A stretch of 13,794 nt of DNA from Flavobacteriaceae bacterium (GTDB lineage Bacteria > Bacteroidota > Bacteroidia > Flavobacteriales > Flavobacteriaceae): contig JACXVH010000027.1 in NCBI GenBank assembly GCA_014763515.1, forward strand, positions 1-13,794, given 5' to 3'. This document shows positions 8,512-13,794 of this stretch, one piece after another (position 1 is the stretch's first letter; the number at the start of each line of letters is the position of its first letter). Made by a program: the position numbers and the translations under genes. The notes beneath the pieces were generated by a model that saw only the letters and a program-made list of their open reading frames with translations, had not been told where the DNA came from and did no database searches.

Positions 8512-8519
8512 CAAATATA
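8512..8519 (-). promoter_or_regulatory. Candidate -7 element of the rimP-nusA-infB operon
   Basis: On the minus strand this reads TATATTTG, an exact TAnnTTTG match. Transcription would start near 8506, giving a leader of about 54 bases that contains the 8465-8485 hairpin. The expected upstream TTG is not present (a T run occupies the position), so confidence is moderate. Confidence 0.5.
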
Positions 8520-8544
8520 CAAATAATTTTTAAACTAAAAAAAA

Positions 8545-8574
8545 TTGTTAATTTCCAATTAATCACTACCTTTA
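8545..8574 (+). promoter_or_regulatory. Bacteroidota-type promoter of the universal stress protein gene
   Basis: TTG at 8545-8547 and TACCTTTA at 8567-8574 (7 of 8 matches to TAnnTTTG) are exactly 19 bases apart. Transcription would begin near 8580, about 35 bases before ATG 8615. It lies back to back with the rimP -7 element, so the two promoters share a short divergent region. Confidence 0.5.
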
Positions 8575-8614
8575 TAGTGTAAAAATTTTACTACCAAAAC
8601 TTTAATCTAAATTT

Positions 8615-9439
8615 ATGAAACGAATTTTAGTACCAACTGATTTTTCAAAACATGCAGAATATGCATTAAAGGTAGCCGCTCAAATTGCAAAAAAAAATGA
8701 TGGCGAAATCTTCTTAATACACATGTTAGAATTACCAACATCTGGCAACGATGCAATTTCTAGCGCACACGATATACCCGAATTAATGTTGTTTAAAAAC
8801 GCAGCATTAACCAAATTAGACGAATTAATGAATGCTCCTTACCTAGAAGGTGTTAAAGTTTCAAAAATTATTCAATTTGAAATGGCCTTTGACGGAATTA
8901 TTAAAAATGGAGAATCTCACAACGCTGATTTGGTTGTTATGGGTTCTCATGGCGCAAGCGGATTCCAAGAGATGTTCATTGGTTCAAATGCTGAAAAAGT
9001 AGTAAGAAACTCAAATGTTCCAGTTTTAATTATTAAAAATGATAACGAAAGTTTCACTGCTGATAAATTTGTATTTGCTTCAGATTTTTCAGACGAAGTA
9101 AAAAAACCATTTGAAAAAGTAATTTCTTTTGCAAACAAATTTAACTCACACATACATTTGGTAAATATCAACACACCAAACAATTTTAAATCTACAAAAG
9201 TTGCCCAAAAAGCAATGGATGAGTTTATGTCTAGTTTTGATTTCAAAAACTTCTCAACTCATATTTACAACGATATTAATGTAGAGAAAGGGATTTTACA
9301 TTTTGCAAAAAGCATTGATGCTGACTTAATAGGAATGAGCACACATGGAAGAAAAGGACTATCTCACTTCTTTAACGGTAGCATTAGTGAAGATTTAGTA
9401 AATCATGCAAAAAGACCTGTAATTACTTTCAAAATCTAA
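8615..9439 (+). CDS. Universal stress protein with two tandem UspA domains
   Basis: 274 residues, two UspA domains (about 1-142 and 150-274). Members are soluble cytoplasmic proteins, often nucleotide-binding, induced by starvation or stress; the specific role here cannot be read from sequence. Domain 1 begins KRILVPTDFS and keeps the ATP-binding pattern G-2x-G-9x-G(S/T): G110-S-H-G113, nine residues, G123-S124. In domain 2 the first glycine is replaced by serine (S242-T-H-G245, then G255-S256), so only the first site is fully canonical. Asymmetric tandem Usps of this kind are common. It is a single-gene unit with its own promoter and terminator, divergent from rimP. ATG 8615 starts directly at the first beta strand. 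Confidence 0.93.
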   Translation: MKRILVPTDFSKHAEYALKVAAQIAKKNDGEIFLIHMLELPTSGNDAISSAHDIPELMLFKNAALTKLDELMNAPYLEGVKVSKIIQFEMAFDGIIKNGESHNADLVVMGSHGASGFQEMFIGSNAEKVVRNSNVPVLIIKNDNESFTADKFVFASDFSDEVKKPFEKVISFANKFNSHIHLVNINTPNNFKSTKVAQKAMDEFMSSFDFKNFSTHIYNDINVEKGILHFAKSIDADLIGMSTHGRKGLSHFFNGSISEDLVNHAKRPVITFKI

Positions 9440-9461
9440 TTTTAAGATTTTTTTTACCAAT

Positions 9462-9493
9462 AAAAAAAGACCACACAGATAGTGGTCTTTTTT
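9462..9493. terminator. Terminator of the universal stress protein gene
   Basis: Stem GACCAC (9469-9474) with GTGGTC (9482-9487) and a 7-base loop, preceded by seven A (9462-9468) and followed by six T (9488-9493). It lies 22 bases after the usp stop codon. The flanking A and T runs also make it usable from the other direction. Confidence 0.88.
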
Positions 9494-9533
9494 ATTTAAT
9501 AATACTATTCAAAATCAAACAAATAAAAATAAA

Positions 9534-9559
9534 AAACTCCGATATTTCTATCGGAGTTT
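9534..9559 (-). terminator. Terminator of tRNA-Gln
   Basis: Stem ACTCCGAT (9536-9543) with ATCGGAGT (9550-9557), a 6-base loop, and two more A-T pairs at the base. On the minus strand it is followed by a T-rich run (TTTTTTATTTTT, counting from the stem base). The hairpin begins 5 bases after the tRNA 3' end. Confidence 0.88.
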
Positions 9560-9564
9560 CTTTG

Positions 9565-9635
9565 TTGGCCCACAAGGACTCGAACCTTGAATGACGGTAC
9601 CAAAAACCGGAGTGTTACCATTACACCATGGGCCA
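9565..9635 (-). tRNA. tRNA-Gln (anticodon UUG)
   Basis: 71-base cloverleaf on the minus strand. The 7-bp acceptor stem is TGGCCCA with TGGGCCA, and the discriminator base is A. D arm: GTGT, loop AATGGTA, ACAC. Anticodon arm: CCGGT, loop TTTTGGT giving anticodon TTG, ACCGT. T arm: CAAGG, TTCGAGT, CCTTG. The anticodon loop resembles the E. coli glutamine tRNA. Two small oddities: the top anticodon pair (27-43) is C-U, and the variable loop is only four bases (CATT). CCA is not encoded; CAA follows the discriminator, so CCA must be added by nucleotidyltransferase. It is a lone tRNA gene with its own promoter and terminator. Confidence 0.96.
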
Positions 9636-9664
9636 ATTCCCATGCAACTTTGTTATTGCGAGTG

Positions 9665-9694
9665 CAAATGTAGTACATTTTTTTAACCTCGCAA
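9665..9694 (-). promoter_or_regulatory. Promoter of tRNA-Gln
   Basis: On the minus strand TTG (9692-9694) is followed 19 bases later by TACATTTG (9665-9672), a full match to the Bacteroidota pattern TTG-N19-TAnnTTTG. The start would fall near 9658, giving a short 5' leader of about 20 bases for RNase P to remove. This is the best-fitting promoter in the window. Confidence 0.7.
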
Positions 9695-9792
9695 ATTTTT
9701 TCAAAAAAAATATTAAAAAAAATTTTTTAGCATTTCTTTAAGTAAAAAAATAGTTTCTTTGTAATACTAAACATAAAAGCCAATTGAAATAT

Positions 9793-12700
9793 ATGAGTTC
9801 TTTCAATTTTAAAAAGTGGAATACAATTTTAGGTTGGGTAGCTTTCGCAATCGCATTAATTACTTATTCTTTAACCGTTGAACCTACAATTAGTTTTTGG
9901 GATTGCAGCGAATACATTGCAACCTCATCAAATTTAGAATTAGGGCATCCACCAGGAGCACCTTTATTTCAAATGATGGGAGCAATTTTTTCAATTTTTG
10001 CAACAGCTCCTACTCAAATTGCTTTTATGGTTAACATGCTATCTGTTTTCTCAAGTGCATTTACAATCTTATTTATGTTTTGGTCACTTACTTTAATAAT
10101 GAAGAAAGTATTTCTTAACGAAGAATCTGCAAAAGATAATATAATAATGGTTTTAGGAAGTGCTTTTGTAGCATCTCTTGCTTTTACTTTTACAGATAGC
10201 TTTTGGTATAGTGCTGTTGAAGCCGAAGTTTATGCCATGGCCTCTTTATTTTTAGCATTATTATTTTGGCTTGGACTACGTTGGGAACAAGACATGAACA
10301 ACCCAAAAGGAAACAGATGGTTACTTTTAATATCATTTGTAGCAGGACTTTCATTTGGCGTTCACTTAATGGCTTTATTGGCTATTCCTTCAATAGTGTT
10401 ACTTTATTTATTTAAAAATACTACAGAAGTAACAATCAAAAAAATTATTATAAATAGTTTAATAAGTGTTGGTGTTTTATTGTTTATATTCAGTTTATTA
10501 ATACCATTCGTATTAGAATCTTTTGGTAGAACCGAAATTTTTGCAGTAAATTCTTTAGGATTACCTTTTAACTCTGGGGTAATTTTGTGTTTCGTTTTAT
10601 TTATAGCAGCGTTTTATTTTGCTTTAAAATACACTAAGAAAAAAGGTTATGTAAAATTAAATACTTTAATCTTGTCAATTGCTTTTGTATTAATTGGATT
10701 TTCAAACTGGTTAGTTTTACCAATTCGAGCTAATGCCAATCCACCTATTAACGAAAACAAACCTTCTGATGCTGCTGCCATCTTAGCTTATTATAATCGT
10801 GAACAATATGGCGACCAAAGTTTGTTATATGGACCACAATTCTCTGATGCTTATTCAGGTCTTGATGAAGAAGAACCTTATTCAGATGCAAAACCTATTT
10901 ATGAAAGAGATTACGCTTCTAAAAAATATATAATAACCAATAATTTTAAGAACGCAAAACAAAATAGCGACAATAATCATAAAGGATTCTTACCACGAAT
11001 GTGGAGTAATGAACATAATGTAAATTACATGAAGTTTACGGAACCGTTAGATTTCAGAATTCACCCAGATTATGCACATGAACAAGAACTTGTAGAAATA
11101 GTTGCTGATTTTAGGAATGCATTTAATCAAGGAAAACTAGATTTAGAAGACTACGATTCTTTCTTAAAAAACTATAGCGATTATTTAATTGTTGAAAAAC
11201 CGTCTTTTTCAAGTAACATGAAGTTTATGTTCCAATATCAATTTGGATACATGTATTGGCGTTATTTAATGTGGAACTTTGTTGGAAGACAAAGCGACAA
11301 CCAATGGAAAGGAGATGTCTTAAACGGAAATTGGCTAAGCGGAATCAAACCTATTGATGAAGCAAGATTAGGAACTCAAGACAACTTAACTTCAGATATG
11401 CTAAATAACAAAGGAAGAAACACTTATTTCTTTTTACCTTTTATTTTGGCTGTTATAGGAATAATATTTCATGCAAAAAGAGACATTAAGAGTTTTTATG
11501 TTCTTTTGGTGTTGTTTTTATTTACAGGTTTAGCACTTAAAGTATATTTAAATGAAAGACCGTTTGAACCTAGAGAACGCGACTATGCATTAGTTGGTTC
11601 TTTTTATGCTTTTGCTATGTGGATTGCCTTTGGTGTTTATTCTTTATATGAAGGAATTACAAAATATTTACAACCTAAAGTAACTATCCCATTACTCTTA
11701 GTTATTACAACACTAGCAGCTCCAGTTTTAATGGCAAAAGAAAACTGGGACGATCATGATAGAAGTAATAAATACACTGCTTTATCTGTTGCAAAAGCCT
11801 ACTTAGATTCTTGTGAGAAAAATGCCATTCTATTTACAATTGGTGATAATGATACTTTCCCGTTATGGTATTTACAAGAAATTGAAAAATATAGAACCGA
11901 TGTGCGAATTGTAAACACTCAGTTGTTGATGACAGATTGGTACATTGACCAGATGAAACGTAAAGCTTGGGACTCTGACCCTGTTCCAATTTCATTTAAA
12001 CGCGAACAATATAGAGGTTCAAATCGCGATTATAGCTTCTTGGTAGAAAGAACAAAAGATTCTATTTCGCTTGACAAATTAATGACATTTATGCACTTTG
12101 ATGACGAAAGAGCTAAGATTCAATTAAGAAGTGGACAAAGCGTAAATTATTTCCCTACGCAGAAAATTTTCATTCCTATTGATAAACAAAATATCATCAA
12201 AAATAAAGTTGTTGCTGAGAAATATTATGATTCAATAGTTCCTGTCATCAATTTAAAGATAAATAGTGAAGCACTTTATAAAAATAGACTATTAATGTTA
12301 GATATCATCAATCAAAACAATTGGAAACGTCCAGTATATTTTACTGGAGGAAGTTTTGGTGAAGACGACTATTTATGGATGAAAGACTATTTACAATTAG
12401 ACGGAATGTGTTTTAAATTGGTTCCTATTTTAACACCTCAAAAAGGAAAACCAAATCCTCTTGAAATGGGTTATATCGATACTGACAAAATGTATGATAT
12501 GGTTATGAAATGGGAATGGGGTAACGGAGAAAGTCCCAAAATTTATCACGATCCAGAAACTCGTAAAAATTCAATTACTTTTAGAACAAATCTTGCAAGA
12601 TTAACTGAAACATTATTAATTGAAGGCAAAAAAGATAAGGCCGAAAAAGTTATTGAATTGGCTATGACAAAAATGCCTATAGAATTTTTCGATTATTATA

Positions 12701-12993
12701 CTTTAGTAGAACCTTTTGCACATGCTTATTATGAATTAGGCAAAAAGGACAAAGCTAGAGAAGTATTGTCTAAACTTATCAAAAAATATCAAGAAGAATT
12801 AACTTTCTACAAAGGCATGAGTGCTAGCGAAAAATACGATTATAGATATGATATTGTTTCGAGCATTGAAAGATATAGAAGCTTACTTTTCTATATGGAT
12901 GAAGCAAATGATACCGACTTCTACAATCAAGAAAGAGAAAAGTTCAATAATTACAACAAACTGTTCCCTGAGTTTGGAAGAGATATGGAATAA
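9793..12993 (+). CDS. DUF2723 family multi-span membrane protein, probable GT-C-type glycosyltransferase
   Basis: 1066 residues from ATG 9793. The N-terminal half (about 10-310) has many hydrophobic spans and carries the DUF2723 signature: SFWDCSEYI with acidic Asp37 and Glu40 in the loop after the first span, then GHPPGAPLF. The layout, an acidic motif after the first span, resembles GT-C glycosyltransferases such as protein O-mannosyltransferases, which use lipid-linked sugars on the periplasmic side. I believe current databases place this family in a glycosyltransferase class, but the substrate is unknown. A second hydrophobic block (about 545-650) contains NERPFEPRERDY (587-598). A large soluble part follows, ending in TPR-like helical repeats (about 925-1005). 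The frame is open from TTG 9784, but ATG is preferred. The upstream AT-rich gap (9695-9792) holds only a weak -7 candidate, TTTCTTTG at 9754-9761. A terminator follows directly. Confidence 0.88.
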   Translation: MSSFNFKKWNTILGWVAFAIALITYSLTVEPTISFWDCSEYIATSSNLELGHPPGAPLFQMMGAIFSIFATAPTQIAFMVNMLSVFSSAFTILFMFWSLTLIMKKVFLNEESAKDNIIMVLGSAFVASLAFTFTDSFWYSAVEAEVYAMASLFLALLFWLGLRWEQDMNNPKGNRWLLLISFVAGLSFGVHLMALLAIPSIVLLYLFKNTTEVTIKKIIINSLISVGVLLFIFSLLIPFVLESFGRTEIFAVNSLGLPFNSGVILCFVLFIAAFYFALKYTKKKGYVKLNTLILSIAFVLIGFSNWLVLPIRANANPPINENKPSDAAAILAYYNREQYGDQSLLYGPQFSDAYSGLDEEEPYSDAKPIYERDYASKKYIITNNFKNAKQNSDNNHKGFLPRMWSNEHNVNYMKFTEPLDFRIHPDYAHEQELVEIVADFRNAFNQGKLDLEDYDSFLKNYSDYLIVEKPSFSSNMKFMFQYQFGYMYWRYLMWNFVGRQSDNQWKGDVLNGNWLSGIKPIDEARLGTQDNLTSDMLNNKGRNTYFFLPFILAVIGIIFHAKRDIKSFYVLLVLFLFTGLALKVYLNERPFEPRERDYALVGSFYAFAMWIAFGVYSLYEGITKYLQPKVTIPLLLVITTLAAPVLMAKENWDDHDRSNKYTALSVAKAYLDSCEKNAILFTIGDNDTFPLWYLQEIEKYRTDVRIVNTQLLMTDWYIDQMKRKAWDSDPVPISFKREQYRGSNRDYSFLVERTKDSISLDKLMTFMHFDDERAKIQLRSGQSVNYFPTQKIFIPIDKQNIIKNKVVAEKYYDSIVPVINLKINSEALYKNRLLMLDIINQNNWKRPVYFTGGSFGEDDYLWMKDYLQLDGMCFKLVPILTPQKGKPNPLEMGYIDTDKMYDMVMKWEWGNGESPKIYHDPETRKNSITFRTNLARLTETLLIEGKKDKAEKVIELAMTKMPIEFFDYYTLVEPFAHAYYELGKKDKAREVLSKLIKKYQEELTFYKGMSASEKYDYRYDIVSSIERYRSLLFYMDEANDTDFYNQEREKFNNYNKLFPEFGRDME

Positions 12994-12998
12994 CAACT

Positions 12999-13025
12999 AA
13001 CCACGAACATTGTTCGTGGTTTTTT
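12999..13025 (+). terminator. Terminator of the DUF2723 gene, abutting the next start codon
   Basis: Stem AACCACGAAC (12999-13008) with GTTCGTGGTT (13012-13021), a 3-base loop, and six consecutive T (13020-13025). It starts 5 bases after the DUF2723 stop codon and its T run ends 4 bases before the deacetylase ATG at 13030. Confidence 0.88.
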
Positions 13026-13029
13026 CATT

Positions 13030-13668
13030 ATGAATTGGATTAAAACAAATAGAATTACCAAAATATTATTCTCAAATTATATCTGGGAAATTCCAAATAA
13101 ATCGAAAAAGGTTTACCTTACTTTTGATGATGGACCTATTCCGGTAGTTACCGAATGGGTTTTAGATACGCTTAAAAATAAAAAGGAAAACATTAAAGCT
13201 ACTTTTTTTTGCATCGGAGATAATATTAAAAAACATCCTGAAATTTTTAAAAGAATTATTAACGAAGGCCATTCTATAGGAAATCATACCTTTAATCATC
13301 TAAAAGGGTGGGAAACCAACACAAATGTGTACTTAGAAAACTTCAATTTATGCGAGGATGAGATTCAAAAAAATTCAGGCAAAAATACTAATCTTTTTCG
13401 CCCTCCTTATGGCAAAATAAAATTGTCGCAAAGTAGATTATTACGTAAAAAGGGGTATAAAATTATAATGTGGGATATTATCACTTTCGATTTTGATACC
13501 AAAACAACTCCTGAAAAATGTTTTTCTAATGTAAATGACAATGTAGCCTCAGGAAGTATTATTGTTTTTCACGACAGCATTAAAGCTGAACAAAACTTGC
13601 GTTATGCTTTACCGAAGGCAATAAAACAACTAAAGGAAAAGGGATTTGAATTTGACGTAATTTCTTAG
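13030..13668 (+). CDS. NodB-type polysaccharide deacetylase (carbohydrate esterase family 4)
   Basis: 212 residues, one NodB domain. These metal-dependent enzymes remove acetyl groups from N-acetylated sugars in chitin, peptidoglycan or surface polysaccharide. The family motifs are intact: TFDDGP 31-36 (D33 likely catalytic base, D34 metal ligand), NHTFNH 85-90 (H86 and H90 metal ligands), RPPYG 124-128, a DIITFDFD stretch 149-156, and IIVFHDS 177-183 with catalytic His181. No clear signal peptide or membrane span is visible, so the location is uncertain, and the substrate cannot be named. ATG 13030 is kept because the ~20 residues before the first strand (WIKTNRITK...) look like the usual start of small flavobacterial members. 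The start is only 4 bases after a terminator T run. The TAG stop overlaps the stop of the convergent thioredoxin gene. Confidence 0.92.
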   Translation: MNWIKTNRITKILFSNYIWEIPNKSKKVYLTFDDGPIPVVTEWVLDTLKNKKENIKATFFCIGDNIKKHPEIFKRIINEGHSIGNHTFNHLKGWETNTNVYLENFNLCEDEIQKNSGKNTNLFRPPYGKIKLSQSRLLRKKGYKIIMWDIITFDFDTKTTPEKCFSNVNDNVASGSIIVFHDSIKAEQNLRYALPKAIKQLKEKGFEFDVIS

Positions 13669-13794
13669 GCTTGATCTTGTACTAAAGAAATAAGTGTATT
13701 TGCATCTAATTCTCCGCTTTGACGCCAAACCATTTGTCCTGATTTATAAATCATCAATGTAGGAAGTCCTTTAACACGAAGCGCTTCTGCTAAT
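13665..13794 (-). CDS. Thioredoxin family protein, C-terminal part (5' end outside the window)
   Basis: The last 42 residues of a minus-strand gene that enters from the right edge, stop TAA at 13665-13667. The visible part reads VKGLPTLMIYKSG, with the cis-proline of the thioredoxin fold in GLPT, followed by a final strand and a C-terminal helix (LDANTLISLV). The active-site CXXC would lie upstream, outside the window, so whether it is a true reductase cannot be seen. Its stop overlaps the TAG of the deacetylase gene by four bases of coding overlap (13665-13668), with no terminator between them. Confidence 0.85.
   Translation of the reverse strand, partial: LAEALRVKGLPTLMIYKSGQMVWRQSGELDANTLISLVQDQA

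Noticed and set aside
9432..9455. Small AAATCT/AGATTT hairpin at the usp stop codon followed by T run
   Set aside because: The stem is only six pairs, nearly all A-T; the GC-containing hairpin at 9469-9487 is the better terminator.
9784..9792. TTG start for the DUF2723 protein
   Set aside because: ATG follows three codons later and is the more probable start; nothing favours the TTG.
9695..9792. A- and T-tracts upstream of the DUF2723 gene as a possible origin or protein-binding region
   Set aside because: The tracts are irregular, without phased repeats or recognisable boxes, and are expected in an AT-rich intergenic region.
1..13794. Search for CRISPR arrays, insertion sequences, phage genes, toxin-antitoxin pairs or defence genes
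   Set aside because: No direct repeat series, transposase, integrase or such gene pair was seen; every sizeable gene has a recognisable chromosomal family.

Overview
The window is AT-rich DNA from a member of the Bacteroidota, most likely a Flavobacterium-type flavobacterium. Four things point there. An alternative complex III (act) locus is present whose ActB carries an extended Tat/lipoprotein leader. The candidate promoters follow the Bacteroidota pattern (TTG, about 19-20 bases, TAnnTTTG) instead of the sigma-70 pattern. Shine-Dalgarno sequences are essentially absent. A DUF2723 membrane protein is present, a family typical of the phylum. No mobile element, CRISPR array, phage gene or IS is visible, and no gene-free stretch exceeds about 220 bases.

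Layout. (1) 1-3249, minus strand: the start of the act respiratory operon, with actA (six heme-c motifs) followed after 33 bases by actB, which runs off the left edge. (2) 3470-3853, plus strand: a small secreted SPOR-domain protein, divergent from actA. (3) 3899-8452, minus strand: the classic rimP-nusA-infB cluster for ribosome maturation, transcription elongation/termination and translation initiation. It converges on the SPOR gene at a perfectly symmetrical terminator. A GC-rich hairpin followed by a T-rich run lies just before rimP and could be an attenuator. (4) 8615-9439, plus strand: a tandem-domain universal stress protein. (5) 9565-9635, minus strand: a tRNA-Gln(UUG) with its own promoter and terminator. 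(6) 9793-12993, plus strand: a large multi-membrane-span DUF2723 protein, a probable GT-C-type glycosyltransferase with TPR-like repeats at its end. (7) 13030-13668, plus strand: a NodB-type polysaccharide deacetylase starting 4 bases after a terminator. (8) 13665-13794, minus strand: the C-terminus of a thioredoxin-family protein, whose stop codon overlaps that of the deacetylase.

The genes fall into separate transcription units, mostly bounded by clear stem-loop terminators. Most are housekeeping functions. I do not see a convincing undescribed system. The points most worth a second look are the extra heme domain fused to ActA, the possible attenuator ahead of rimP-nusA-infB, and the terminator pressed against the deacetylase start codon.
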